A stretch of 60,000 bases of DNA from NCBI RefSeq assembly GCF_963678635.1, contig NC_087066.1, positions 24,729,012 through 24,789,011 on the forward strand. The letters run 5' to 3'. The position numbers and the translations under genes are program-made. The notes under the pieces are model-generated. The model was not told the origin of the DNA. It saw nothing but the letters and a program-made list of their open reading frames with translations, and did not search any database. Origin of the DNA: Symsagittifera roscoffensis (Eukaryota; Xenacoelomorpha; Acoela; Convolutidae). Positions 1 through 11,921 of this stretch are shown one piece after another. Positions within the stretch are counted from its first letter, which is position 1. Each line of letters opens with the position of its first letter.

Positions 1-2484
1 GTAAATATTGAGTATTTCAGTGATTTTTTCAACGAGGTCTGTATCTGATTCCTGTATATTGTTTATATTTGTGGAAGCTGTTTCAATTCTGTTAACGTAT
101 TGTAATTTCAGATTTTCCGTTTCTTCGAGTTTCATTGTGATTTCTGCTTGTTCTAGTTTGTCTACTAGTTTTCGAAAATCTAAATCGGGTTCTCGATTTG
201 AAGAAGGATGGGATGCTCTCTTTTTTATTGCTATTTTCTTTAATTGTGGTGTTAAGGTCATCATTAAGATTTCTGTCATCTTTGTGTTTTTATAGTCATG
301 TGTATTTAATGAATATGCTTTTCGAACTAGTGCTTCGATTCGTACTGCTAATTGCTTGATGGTTTCGTTTGGTAATCTGCGAATTTCATTACATAAAACT
401 CTTTGTTGTTGTTTGTTTCTTTCGGAGTCATACATTTTTGAAAATTCTTGTGTAAACCTTTTCCAATTTGATTTTATTTCTATGGGCAATACTGAAAACC
501 ATTTTTGGGCTGCGCCATCTAAAGTTGTTTGTATTAACGCTGTGCGTCGATGTATCCAGTTTTGATGTAGTGGCGTATTAATTGGTTCAGGTCCTATATT
601 TAAAATCAAATTTGCTGTTACTGCATTTAAATAATCTTCTACAGAATATTCAGGGTCTGTTCCTGTGAATACCATTAAAGGTTTATCTGATGTTATTGAT
701 GATCCACCCATAAGGTATGGATTCATTGTCATTTGTAATGATTCTGCTGCATTTGGCATTTGAGAAAAATTTGAAAGTTGATTTCTTGTTATTTCGTGTT
801 GTTGAAGATAATATGGGAGTGGTATTTCATTTTGCATTTGTGTTGGTTGGTACGAGTTTGCAATCATTGGGTTTTGTTGCTGAATTGGTTGAAAAGATTG
901 TGTATTAATTGGGTTTTGTTGTTGAATTGGTTGTTGATTTTGTGTATCTATTGGTTGTGGAGAAAAAATTCTATTATATGTATGTGGTTTCTGTATTCCT
1001 TGTCCACGATATTCTTGATTATAGGGTGCAAATATATCTGGTTGTAAGAAATCATCATCTGAGGATAAGTAATCCATTTGATAAGATGTTTGTTTTCTAT
1101 TTTTATTTTGTTGAAAAAATGGATAGTTTTCACTACGATCCTGTGGAGGATGTAAATTTGTTTGGAAATTTACTGAATTAGGTGGTGCCATTGGGTTATC
1201 CCAGTTTCGAGATCTTGTATAATTACTAAAATTTTTTCGTGGTTGATAATTTGTTTTTGATGGATGTGTGTAATTATAATTATGGTCTGCAAAGTTGTTT
1301 CTAGTGAACGTTTTGCGTGTTTTTGGCGGTATTGTCATGGGTCTGTATGTTTGGTAATCCATGTGTGAATATTTTGGGGCAACCGAAGGTTTAACGGTTG
1401 ATTGTAATGTTACCTGTGTTTGTGAAGGGTTTGTATTTCTTGGTGTTGTTAAATTTGGACGTATTGGTGAAATACTTTGTTGTGTAGTTGTTGTGTGTAC
1501 GATTTCTTCATTTATGAAGTGTGATGGTGTCTGGATATCTTGTTGAGTAAGATTCCTAGTTCCATTGAGGTTTTCGTTGTGTATGACTGTAGAGTTTAAA
1601 CTATTATTTTGCATATCGGGTAAAAATGTATTATAGTTTAATGGTGTTGCATCAATGGTTAATGGTATTACTCGTACATAATCTCTTACATAAGATATCG
1701 TACTTATTGCTTGACTTGAGATTGATTGTGGGAAGTTTATGGATGCGGGATGAGACCATTCGGGGTCCCAAACATAGTCTGATTGTTCTGTAATGGCAGT
1801 ATCATCGTTTGAGTTTTGGGGTCTAAAATTTTTTCTTGCTTGTGAAATTAAATCAATATTATGTGTGAAATAATCTATTATGAACCATGCCAAAATTTTT
1901 TGTAAGTCGTGTTTTGTATGTTGTGAAACTTCATCTTTCGTGAAATTTTCTTTAATTATATTTAGAAAACTAGAGAGTAGTGTGATTTCATGTCGTACTC
2001 TTATATGTTTAGATGTTTCTGTCGGTGAGACATTTGGTATCTGGATTTCGTTTTCTAATATCGAGATATAACTATATATTATCGCAAAAACTTCATTGGT
2101 GAATATGGAGTTTGCTCTTTGTGAGTTATGATATTGGATGCTTTTTATATATTCTGAGAATACTTTTGAAAATTCTAAATCAAGGTCGTCTGTTTGAATT
2201 ATATATTTACTGTGATTCTGGTTTGGTGAGCTGAATTCTATGGAGTAGATTCCGTATTGTTGTGTTAGGTTACATATATCTTTTAGATAGTGATCGATAA
2301 TTTGTCTTTTGATTCTTACATCTGGGAACTCTGTTTTACATGGACTGATTCCGGGTTCAAACAAATTTAAGAGTAAATTTTTGCAGAATATATGCTGTCC
2401 TCTATCAGTGGTTGCATCTACTATAAAGGGGAAAATATCATCATCATCTGGACTTTCTTCACCTGGGGTGTGCGTTGAGCTCAT
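1..2484 (-). CDS. gag: Gag polyprotein, partial, open to window edge
   Basis: I checked the minus-strand frame starting at the ATG at 2484-2482 triplet by triplet to position 1 and found no stop, giving at least 828 codons. The start is followed by an acidic stretch with four consecutive Asp. The middle part is rich in Gln, Asn and Pro (about 1650-750). A capsid-like block follows from about 720 (MNPYLMGGSS, then SVEDYLNAV, HQNWIHRRTA and TLDGAAQKW). The zinc-knuckle part, seen in the right copy at 50620-50660, would lie beyond the window. The right copy of the same gene is full of stops and shifts, so this copy is clearly the better preserved. It forms the structural shell of the retroelement particle by family analogy. 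The assignment rests on its position upstream of pol in the sister copy. Confidence 0.82.
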   Translation of the reverse strand, partial: MSSTHTPGEESPDDDDIFPFIVDATTDRGQHIFCKNLLLNLFEPGISPCKTEFPDVRIKRQIIDHYLKDICNLTQQYGIYSIEFSSPNQNHSKYIIQTDDLDLEFSKVFSEYIKSIQYHNSQRANSIFTNEVFAIIYSYISILENEIQIPNVSPTETSKHIRVRHEITLLSSFLNIIKENFTKDEVSQHTKHDLQKILAWFIIDYFTHNIDLISQARKNFRPQNSNDDTAITEQSDYVWDPEWSHPASINFPQSISSQAISTISYVRDYVRVIPLTIDATPLNYNTFLPDMQNNSLNSTVIHNENLNGTRNLTQQDIQTPSHFINEEIVHTTTTQQSISPIRPNLTTPRNTNPSQTQVTLQSTVKPSVAPKYSHMDYQTYRPMTIPPKTRKTFTRNNFADHNYNYTHPSKTNYQPRKNFSNYTRSRNWDNPMAPPNSVNFQTNLHPPQDRSENYPFFQQNKNRKQTSYQMDYLSSDDDFLQPDIFAPYNQEYRGQGIQKPHTYNRIFSPQPIDTQNQQPIQQQNPINTQSFQPIQQQNPMIANSYQPTQMQNEIPLPYYLQQHEITRNQLSNFSQMPNAAESLQMTMNPYLMGGSSITSDKPLMVFTGTDPEYSVEDYLNAVTANLILNIGPEPINTPLHQNWIHRRTALIQTTLDGAAQKWFSVLPIEIKSNWKRFTQEFSKMYDSERNKQQQRVLCNEIRRLPNETIKQLAVRIEALVRKAYSLNTHDYKNTKMTEILMMTLTPQLKKIAIKKRASHPSSNREPDLDFRKLVDKLEQAEITMKLEETENLKLQYVNRIETASTNINNIQESDTDLVEKITEILNIY

Positions 2485-2732
2485 TTTTTCGTTCGATGAC
2501 TGTTAATATGTAATTATCAATGTGTCTAATTGGTTGATTCCAATTGTATAAATGTACTGGTTTGTGTTTATACTGCTTTTTTATTCTTCTTTTTCCTCTT
2601 TTTGATGAATTTGAAGTTGTTTCTGAGTCAGAGAAAATATAATTGATCGTGAATTGGGCAATTTTTATCTATTGATTCTTTTAGTTTATAAAGTTCGTCT
2701 AAACTGTTGGTTTCTGATTCTGAAAATGCGTT

Positions 2733-2927
2733 TCAATTTTTTGAAAATCTTTTTCGTGTTATTTGTCTTTGTTTAGTTATTATTTTTCTCTTCAATGTTT
2801 GTCGTTTTGTTCTAATGTATCCAACTGTTTGTGTATGAGGTGTGATTACAAGGTCGTATTTTTTGTTATCTATTTCACAATTGTGTAAAACGATTGTTTG
2901 TTTATTTCCTAGGTTTTTAAATGACAT
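2733..2927 (-). CDS. Small basic ORF upstream of gag (left copy, shortened)
   Basis: A 64-residue frame starting MSFKNLGNKQ. It matches the first 64 residues of the 125-residue ORF at 44687-45064 in the right element, for example YIRTKRQT and QRQITRKRFSK. In this copy a local change creates a TGA just after RKRFSKN, so the C-terminal half is lost from the frame. The following DNA (2485-2732) still resembles the remainder of the longer version, including the SDSET-type acidic motif. It is Lys/Arg-rich with no recognised domain. It may be a separate leader protein or a former N-terminal part of gag. Confidence 0.5.
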   Translation of the reverse strand: MSFKNLGNKQTIVLHNCEIDNKKYDLVITPHTQTVGYIRTKRQTLKRKIITKQRQITRKRFSKN

Positions 2928-3853
2928 AAGGTTTAGGATGACGGATGCAAAAGGTTGTTAAATGATTTCTATTACTTAGACTGTTAGTCCTTACGATTTT
3001 TTGGTTAGCCTAACCTGGGTCTATTTGTTCAGGGTTGGGGAGAAAAGTATATCAATTCCGAAGAAAGATTTTATACTTTCTCGTGGCTAGTATAAGCTAA
3101 GGTGTTAACTTACTTAATCTTACTTAAGGGTAGTGACTGTGTTCAGGGTTGGAGAATAGTAAATCGATCCACAAGGTTCAGGTATAATTAGAACGCGAGT
3201 AGTTCGTTAGGTACTATTTTAAACTTACTAAGTTTAAGATTTATCCTGGGTCTGGTAAGAGGGGGGATCAAGTGAAGGATGAATAACCGAAGTTCTTCAC
3301 TGTTTATCCTAATTTGAATGATTAGTTTTGTTCAAAAATTTCTATTAGTCCTGGGTTTTTAGAAAGGGTTGGATAGTGAATCGACGTTTGAGGTCGTTAG
3401 ACACTAGTTAAGTGGGTGGGGGAGAACAAAGTTGTTCTTTTTGATCCAAGGATAGGCCTTGATGATCAAGTTTTAAATTTAATTAAATAGAAAATGATTT
3501 AAGATCCAAGGATAAGCCTTGATGATCTGATTTTAAAATTAAGTGATTTTAAGTTTAAAATGTTTTAAATTTGTTTAAAGAAAAGATTTAGTATTTTTAT
3601 GATATTAGTGAGCTTATGAATGCTGTTATGTTTAGGTGATGAAGCTGGAACAACAGGATGATTTATAATTACTAACCATTTATTGTCATGCTACTAATTT
3701 TTATTTTGATTTTTCAATAAATATTTTTCAAACATGTTTTGTATATTACTGCAGAATTTAGGGAAACGATCTGAGATCTTTTTATCAATCGTTATTGTAT
3801 ATTAATAATTTTGTTTAGCGCCTGAAATGATTTTGAAGATTGACTTCAAAATT
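2928..3853 (-). other. Retroelement leader, no gene
   Basis: About 0.9 kb between the small basic ORF and the 77-codon ORF. It is collinear, on the opposite strand, with 43713-44686 of the right element, for example the shared block around 3240-3310 and 44300-44370. It contains short internal duplications (ATCCAAGGATA followed by GCCTTGATGATC, at 3452 and 3505). No coding frame is supported. The primer-binding site and LTR end should be here or slightly upstream, but I could not identify them. Confidence 0.5.
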
Positions 3854-4087
3854 TTATGTTTGCAAATGAAAATCTAAATTCATTGCTAGTAGTATTCTAA
3901 ATACAAAAGTTTGTTCTGGCTTTTGCCGAACTATCATATAACTATATGGTAAGTTTCTGCTTTGTCGTATATCGTCTCTGGTTCGAGGTCTTCTTCCAAT
4001 TCCGGGTAGTTCTGTTATCGTTCGGAATATTGGCTCTGATCTATTGAGTCGTAGAGACATTTCGATTAAATTATCGTCGTATAACAT
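3854..4087 (-). CDS. Conserved 77-codon ORF in LTR/leader (left copy)
   Basis: A 77-residue frame beginning MLYDDNLIEMSLRLNR and ending LLAMNLDFHLQT. The right element carries the same protein at 43472-43712. There the N-terminal part is in a different frame and interrupted, but RSEP, RTI.ELPGIGRR, the REKP/RQKP segment and the terminal LLAMNLDFHLQT are retained. I recognise no domain. Conservation of protein-level blocks near the 5' end suggests a real small gene or upstream ORF. The flanking DNA is also well conserved, so selection on RNA cannot be excluded. Confidence 0.45.
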   Translation of the reverse strand: MLYDDNLIEMSLRLNRSEPIFRTITELPGIGRRPRTRDDIRQSRNLPYSYMIVRQKPEQTFVFRILLAMNLDFHLQT

Positions 4088-4441
4088 TTTGTAAATGTTT
4101 TGTCTAAATTCTAATCTATTATTGGTTAATTCTAAGCTATTAAGGTCTTGTTCGAGACTTATGGTCGCACCAGATGAGTTAGGACCGATGGGTATAACTC
4201 ATAGAGTAATTTCGGATAGGGTACACCGTCTGCTCGTCACGCTATCTTATTTTCGGCCGGATAGATTCGTGCAACTTCTTAGTCTAATACCGATCCTAAT
4301 CTTACTCTTATACTATCTAGTCTCAGGTTGTTTAACTAGTCTCTGCTAGGCTCAATAGATCTAGGGTATACTGGTTTATTGCGGCTGCTGAAGTACTCGG
4401 GAGAGTTCAACTAATTTCTAAGTTAAATTCAAATCTCTCTG

Positions 4442-4469
4442 GTGCTGAAATTACAAGTAATTTCAGCAC
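4442..4469. promoter_or_regulatory. Conserved 13-bp-arm hairpin in LTR
   Basis: GTGCTGAAATTAC, two bases, then GTAATTTCAGCAC: a perfect inverted repeat. The sister element has the same hairpin at 43116-43143 with one arm change. Its location about 130-155 bases inside the element's 5' end fits an LTR U3 or R structure. Its function is unknown. Confidence 0.6.
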
Positions 4470-4598
4470 TTACAAATAAGTGGATTGTTAGTTAGATGGA
4501 TCATGATTGGTTAATATTAAATACTTTACATTGGTAAAATATCTAATTTATCCAATCATGAAATGTAGTTTAGATCAGGTTCCATTTTGCGACCAACA

Positions 4599-7500
4599 TT
4601 TCAAAGTCTGGGGACGCTTTTATAGCCGCGGATAAGGTCTTAGCTAACAATTTTGGTGCAAGGGTCTCAAAATTAGTAACTTACTTGGTACATTGCTTGT
4701 TAACTTACTTGGAAAATGTATATGCTCAACAAATTATTCGTTGTTACAGGTAACACCCGAAGCTGCGATAAATGGTGTTGTCAGCATTCCAAAAATTGTC
4801 TGTTACTCTGACGAAATCCAGTTATCTGGATTTTTCGTTAAGATTTTGTCTCTGGCGCTACTGTCAATTTTACATTAATCAACTTAACTCCGTGAAAATA
4901 AAATGTTCCTGAATTTTTTCTGGCTAAACTTTGCTTTGATTTAGGTAAATATTACCTCATATACTTATTTCAGTTAGGATGATTTTACTTTAGTTTTTCT
5001 TTGTGTGCTTATTTTTTGAGCTTTTAAAAACAAACTCTGATTAACCGGCGCATTAATTTAAGACAACAATTAAGTGGCTAAAATCCCTCATTGGCGAAAT
5101 ACTCAGTCAATCAATTTTTCTTTTGAACGGCCATGTTTTCAGAGTTCATTTACTAAGATTTTTGATTTCTAACCGCCAATTTGATTGCTGTTTAGGCTTT
5201 AACTTCATCAGTTCGAATTATTGTTTAGTTCACTTTTACATCCGATGCTTCTGCTTATCATTTTTCAGACAAATTTCGTTCAATAATTTGGACGCATCCG
5301 AATTGATTTTTGTCCTTTTTATTTGGTTAAAGTTCGGTTTCTTGTTACCTGTTTCTTGATTAAGTATTATATGAAAAATTGATCAGACATTTCTGGCGGG
5401 CGAAACAATTTCGAGTACAACTTTGTGGTTTTTGTTGATTGTTTTTCGACTTTGTCTTTTTTGGCAGACACATCAACGATCTCCATTTCAGTAGCAATCA
5501 AGTCATTCAAATTTCAATTTTTAAAAAAGTGATTTATTTTTAATACTCTGAGTTTCTGCCAACATAATGCATTTGGAAAATTCACATTTATCCCAGTTTT
5601 TAAAGGACCTTGAAAATACTGATCAAAACCTTTAAAAAAGTATTTTTCAATTGTGCAAACAGTTCTCAATTTATTGTCAACTACTATTTTTCCACAAATG
5701 AGGAACCAAAAAAAAGTCGAAAAAAAAACGAGGTAGCTTGAGCGACTCAAGAACTCACTTTCGAAAGACCAGCCGCCAAAAGACATGCACATTGACTCAG
5801 TTTATGTCTTCATCGTATTGTGCAGTATCTCCGGCCAGGTAGGTTTTTTGTCAATGATGTCGTTGATTTGAACTTTTTAGCTGAAATTGATGAGAACAGG
5901 GGTATCTCTACAAATCCGCCAATTCTTTTAAGAATAACAACCCGATTTGAAAACAAGCTTAAATTTATGAAAGGTATATCTTTTATAAGAAGACGTTTTA
6001 GATGATTCTGTTTGTTTCAGACGTGAACGAGAAGGTAGGCTACTTGTAAGGTATGATAGCTGTGGTTCTGATATAAAACTGATTTGGGCATGTGGAACAG
6101 TAGTAAGATGAGCATATCCTCTATCCAGATCTCGCCAGAGAAAAGAGTGATCGGCTACCTTGGCCCCACTATACCAAGTCAATATCAATGGCGAAAAATG
6201 GTGATACTGGATTGAATCTCTGACTAAAGTAAATCCCATTAACTGGCTCGTTGCTAACTCAAGCAAGTGATGTAGTTGCCTTTTGTTGCTCTCGACGTCA
6301 TCATTCTTTCCACAGTGCATTTGGACAAATCGATTATGGCGAATCATAGTTCCTGAAATATGAGTGTTTGGTGGCTCAAGTATCTGATTTTTTGTTTTCT
6401 CGTTTACGCAGTCAACTGCTGCAAGTCGTCAACCAAATTTCAGCAACCCATCTTCATCATTTATAAAATAAATGTATGAAAGAGGCTCGATACCCGACTA
6501 ATCATGGGACGTTCTTGCTTACAAAATGGTATTCTTGAACTTCTCGTATAAAAAGGGTCTTTTTCATTCCAATAAAAAAGCTGACTCCGATTGTAAGTGG
6601 TCTTCTTCTTCTTACCGAAAAAAAAACCAATCGTTCGAGCTCGAACAATTTTCAGCTATTTTTGTGTATTCGACTTCTGGCCTAATTGCTTTTGCTGCTA
6701 GCAAATCCCCAACCAGCTGCCTGAGTAATCAGTATGGCTCGTTGTGTGAGCAATTGAGCTCATTATTCTCTATATTTGCTTCGGGAATTGTAAGTTGCAT
6801 TGTGATTCAAACTTATTTTAGAATTTTTTTGCAGTCAAGAAAACTTTGATCACCAAACTTGCAAGTTTTGCAGTTTAACTGCTTCTACGCGTTCAAGTGT
6901 GTAATCCGTTGAGTTTTGATGACTCAGAAGATGTTTCTTTTTGTCAGCTGGTGGCTTTCATTGAATTTTAACAAATTGATTGGCCACAAAAGCAGTATAA
7001 ACGATGGGAATCGATCTGATCCAACTGAATCATACCATTGTTGAATCATTCCACGCGTTGACATCTAACATCAAGCGCATTGTTTTGATTGAGTGCAAGG
7101 CTCATCTCAGGAGTTTACAGCCCGTAATCATTGCAATTAGCTGTGAAATTTTTCAAAAAAAATCTTGAAATGTTAACTTTTTTCCTCATCATGTTTTCGC
7201 CACTAGCAATGAAGTGTGGTTCCTGCAGCTCCTCAAAGTTACTCCATGAGCCATCTTCGAGGTATGAAAAAAAATGAAGGTCGACTTGCTAACAGCTATT
7301 CGTTGTCAGGTAACCATGCACAGCCAGAGAAAACAAAAGAAAAAAGCCAGGGACGACAAAACAATTCAGCTCTTCATCCAGTCAGCTATACCTCCAAGTG
7401 TTTTAGTATTTGTGCTACCATTATTCCATTTCAATTCTCCATACCATATTTTTCGAGTAAAAGCTTTGAAGTTATCGTCTTATATTTTACTAGTCGAAAG

Positions 7501-10500
7501 GTATCAAAAACTGGTCCTAAATTGCAATTTTTTTAACCAGCGAGTGGTTGTAGACAGTCGAATGATTTCGGATTTAGTAAGTTAGTTGCTTTGAATCAAT
7601 TTAAATCTGCTTCCATCTATTTTTTCTCCCTTTAAAAAATTAGCTAACCATCTATGCTGAATGGAGCCCTGTTTGATTTTCTTGGAGTTCTTGGAGAAAA
7701 AATTTGGAGCACTCTCTGTTTTCTGTCCGCAAAATTCTTTTGGGCACGGTTGCAGCTTCTATCTTTTTTGGTTGGTTGATTTTTGAGTTTTCACATCAAA
7801 ATCTAGTGTAAAAATTGACCAAACCATTGTTCGTGTGAAACTGGCTAGGTTTTTGTGGAAAATTTTTATAGGAATTTCTTGGATAATTCTTTTCAATGAG
7901 TCAGAACAACTAAGCGTGTTGGGAAACAGTTTTTTTCTCTCATTTTTCATTTTATTTTTGATCAAAACCTATTGTTCAATATTAACTTTTTTTCGGATTA
8001 TGTCGCTTTGGAAACTCAAAAACTTTTCTTGATTGATGCTAGCAGCTTATGAGCAACCAGGCTGAGTACGATTGGAGAGGTTTTTAGCTTTTCATTTTCA
8101 TTTCCCAGCTATTTTCATGCTTCTCAAAAGACCCTAGATGGATTTGGGGCCTCGTGAAACTTTTTTATCGTAAAATTTTTTGGTAAAACTCTTGGATTTT
8201 AATCGGCTATCAAGGAAGGACTGCACCTAGCCCTGGTTTTCAGAAGCTCATTGTCAATTGGCTTGCTGAACTTGGCCCCGTTTTTGAATTTTTTTGCAGC
8301 AACTCGATTTTGGTTGGCCTAATGAAATGAACTGTGCTACGGTAAAGGCTTCAAGACCTCCCGAAGTTCAATTTGTTTTTAAACGGTAAATTGAAACTAT
8401 CCGAACTAGATGCGTAAAACTTGAGTCTGAGTGTTTCGACGCTAGGGCAGTTTTTTGAAAGAACTTTTTTTTATTACGTTTGTCGGGTAGTTTGTTCAAC
8501 ACAACTTACTGTTACTTGCAAATATGTTATAACGCTCAATCCAGAGTTTCCGTGATACACTGTTCGATTTTGATGGCTTTAACCTCAGTGTCAGCACCAC
8601 CGATAAAGTCATTTTTGATAGAATAGAAAAACTCTCAATTTGATAGCTTTGTCTGTCATTATCTGCTTTGTCAGTGGGGTCTGATAAAACTCGAAGGCTG
8701 CGATAGTTACTGAAACTAATTCAAAGATGGCAGAAGTAATCCAGTTCCTCTCAATCTAATCATTTTCCTCTTCTCCATCTTCGTAAGAATCTTGGCAGAT
8801 AAAGCAATTTTTTTTTCAGTATAGCCGTGACCAGACAACGATAATGAGGTGAACTGCATGCTGCTTGAAACTGACCACCAAACAATTAGTCAAAATTAAG
8901 TTTTTTGGTTTTGGTGCTTTTCCGTTGAGAAGAGCTCTTGGTTGTTGAAGCCGACATTTGAACTGTCAGGTGAGACTGGCTGAAAGTGATCTCAGATAGA
9001 TATCATTATACGGCCAGTGTAAGCAATCTTCTGAAAGAAATTGCTATGAAGCTTTTTTTGGCCTCACGGTTATATCGTAGCTCTTTTTGATGGGAATGAA
9101 TTGCCCCAAAACTTTACGCATTGAATGATAAATATCGGACAACCATTCATGGTTGATTTCTTGTAAATCCGTTCGGATTTATCGATAGGAAATCTCTGCG
9201 TTGTTTTTTCATTTGATCCATAAACAATTGTTTGATCAAAACGTCGGGTGCACTCAAGCTCTTTGCAATGAGTATCCAGAATATGGATATCAAAGAAATT
9301 AATGCTGTCAAATGTTGCTGAGTTTTTCAAAAATTGCTGAATGGCTGTCAAAAAAATTAATGCATACCGTGACAACTGTTTACCAAATATGACTTTTTGG
9401 TCGGTTTCAGCTCAACATAACCTCAGTTTTCTTAGCCAAGCATCGGGTCGGTTATTAGGAAAGCTTTTTTCTTGCTTTCCGTGACTTCACAACGTGTGTG
9501 TTTTTCATTCAGTAGAACAAGTGTTTTGTGGCTGTCGTATGCTCGATCTGCTTAGTTGTAGTTGCTGTCTTTTCCTAAGTCTGTCGTTGCGATTTTTTTG
9601 AGGATGCTCGTGATCTTTGATGTTTTTCAACGCCACACAAAAAACATTGCAGCTGTTATCATTAGTCGGCAGAATTGTGAGAATGGTGCGACCATGGCCA
9701 GACAGCATTTATTTGGTTCATTTCGTCTAAGAGATCTAAAGCTTCTATTGATTTGATATCAACCAGTCTATGGCTTGTAGAATCATGACGTTCGTCTGAG
9801 CGCAATTGACAATGAAAGCTCTCATTTGAAGAACTTGACATTTCTGAGATCGATTTTTGGCGTTTACTGTGGTACTCACTGTGTTGCTTCAGATCAATTG
9901 ATTTGAAAAGCATCTGTTGTGAATGTAAGAAGAGGATTTTATTGACTAGCCTTGTCAAGAAGAGTTACTTGATAGTTATTGCACAGTGATATTGAAGGAA
10001 ATGCTTGGATTACGTGACTGCCAGATAAATCATTTGAACACATTTATTGCGAATTTCAAAAATCTTTCGTTCTGATGGTATCATAGATCTGTTTTTTTTT
10101 CTCTGACACTGCCGTATTGCTTGTCTGTCTCGGCAGATTGTAGCTTTGCTTTGGGATGAAAATAAACCACATGTGTGAGGTTGGTTTTTTTCTGGTTAAA
10201 ACATCTACCTTTCGCGCTCAGGTTTGTGAGGTATTGAATGAGATCTGTGAACCAACTCCAAAGACCTGATCCTGTTGTAAAGAATACCAAGAGTCGATCA
10301 AAATCGAGAGCATCAGTCTCAATGTCAGCTGCTTCTGGGATTGAAGAATATTCTCGAAGAGAACAGAATACCACCAATCATATATACGGCAACCTCGGGG
10401 TAATCGCTGTAGGTTCGATCTGCGTAGTTACAAAAAGGTTCTGCACATACAATGTCTCTATGCGACTATCTATCTTTTTTCGACTTGGCCTGACCAATGG

Positions 10501-11440
10501 TCTTTGGTGACTCTTGTGGTTGATCATATTTTTGTGTTTTTTTCTGCATCATTAGTGATAGCGTCAAACATATCGTGGCTACCAATGAGGATTGAGCCAA
10601 GCAATGATCCAGATATTTCGCTTAATTGCTCAACTCGTCTTGACCATAATTGAGGCTAGCACAAAGGTCACTGACTTGACCAGCTTGCCTTTTCAGAACT
10701 CGCAGACAATTTGTTGAAACTCTTTGAAGCTTTTCCAATTTTTATGGAGTTTACCTTTTTATAAGGCTCAGCCAGTTTGCTTAGTTTCCTTAGGTTATGA
10801 ATCGGATAGCTGTAAAGCGACTGTATTAAACCAAAATTGAATTAAAAGTGTTTTATTTAGTACAAGTTGCAGGTTAATGAAGTGAATAAACACGGTAAAT
10901 TTTACATGCGTTCAAATTTGAGTTCACATTTAAACAATTTATCTTACAAATAAAAAAAATATGCTTTGTATGCCCCAACCTCATATGTTTCAATTGAACT
11001 AAATAAGTTCAAAGTTAGACAGGATCCAAATATGCTGACATGAAGTTGCGATCAATCTGTTAAGTTACGTTATAATTTTGTATCTGAAATTTAAAAAAAT
11101 TATACAAACAGTCTGGGTTCCAAGCTTCATTGCATTACACTGGTTGTCTGTTCGTCATGTGAAGGAAACAATGCTCGGATCCAGTTGCGGACCAGCATCA
11201 CTTCTCTGGCGTAGCTTCGTCCACTCCTCTCGGCAGCCCTGTCTTGTTCGGACCGGATTAATTTCATATCAACTGTTGTCGATTCTACCCACTCGGTATC
11301 GTGATTAGTCTTCATTCGCACCTTTCTTACCTGCAACAAAACGCATTAGACTACCCGCAGGTAATAAGATTCAATTTTCAAACAATAAAACACACTTACT
11401 GTCACGAGTGTAATCAACTACAAGTGAAAACGACTCAGAG
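4599..11440. other. Non-coding DNA, no supported gene
   Basis: About 6.8 kb of A+T-rich sequence. Open frames are short (up to 139 codons at 5928-6347 minus), show no family motif and occur at the density expected by chance. I saw no tRNA-like fold, no element ends and no repeats matching other parts of the window. It may hold introns or untranslated regions of a host gene, but nothing in the sequence proves it. Confidence 0.5.
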
Positions 11441-11574
11441 CAGTAGCGGATTTGGGTGGGGGGGGGGGGGGAGGGGAAGCCCTCTTCCTCAGGGATTCGA
11501 AAAAAAGGTAGACAAAATTTTCAATTTTTTTTTGAAAATCCGCCCCCCTCGAGAAATTCCTAGATCCGCGCCTG
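11441..11574. mobile_element. hAT-type MITE with 8-bp target duplication
   Basis: The 134-bp element starts CAGTAGCGGATTTGGG and ends ...CTAGATCCGCGCCTG; the reverse complement of the end is CAGGCGCGGATCTAGG. It is flanked on both sides by the identical 8-mer ACTCAGAG (11433-11440 and 11575-11582). CAG-type ends with a GCGGAT core and an 8-bp duplication are typical of hAT transposons. The interior is a G-run, A/T-rich sequence and a C-run, with no coding capacity, so it is a non-autonomous copy. Confidence 0.85.
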
Positions 11575-11726
11575 ACTCAGAGCATACTATTTTTGCCTAA
11601 GATATTCAGTAAATTATCAAAAACGAGAGAGTGGTGCAAAACACGCGCCATGTTTTTGTTTCAAAAATGGCACTTTTCAAATTGATTCACAGTACAAGAA
11701 AATGTTAACTATCAGTTAAGATCTAT

Positions 11727-11921
11727 GCGATGTAAAAACTCAAACAGGAGTAGTTAACATAATTAAGCTTGCAATATTTTAGTTTCAACCCATCAACAAA
11801 CTCCCATGCCTGTGCCAGTGACATCCTTAAACTCATCATCGTAGCGTAAAGTTAGTATTTGGGTTGAAACTAAAATATTCCAAGCTTAATTCTAACTACT
11901 CCTGACTAAGTTTTAACATTT
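11727..11921. repeat. Fold-back repeat, arms about 60 bp
   Basis: The left arm 11727-11792 and right arm 11860-11921 are inverted copies sharing CAGGAGTAGTTA, AATTAAGCTTG and AATATTTTAGTTTCAACCC, with a 2-base indel and a few mismatches. The loop is about 67 bp. It is probably a fold-back MITE; I could not define a target duplication. Confidence 0.7.

Larger units (their letters stand above)
1..4598 (-). mobile_element. LTR retroelement, 5' part (left copy)
   Basis: Read on the minus strand, this stretch runs from a 5' end at 4598 (starting TGTTGGTCGC, the usual LTR TG start) through a leader, a small basic ORF and a long gag frame that leaves the window at position 1. The same order of blocks occurs on the plus strand from about 42985, including a shared hairpin, a shared 77-codon leader ORF and gag blocks such as NPYLMGGSS. 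The right copy continues into pol with RT, RNase H and integrase, which makes this an LTR retroelement of Ty3/gypsy type. Where the LTR ends and the internal region starts cannot be fixed, because no 3' LTR is inside the window. Confidence 0.85.

Noticed and set aside
5928-6347. 139-codon minus-strand frame
   Set aside because: No family motif, unusual composition mix and no support from splice signals or neighbours.
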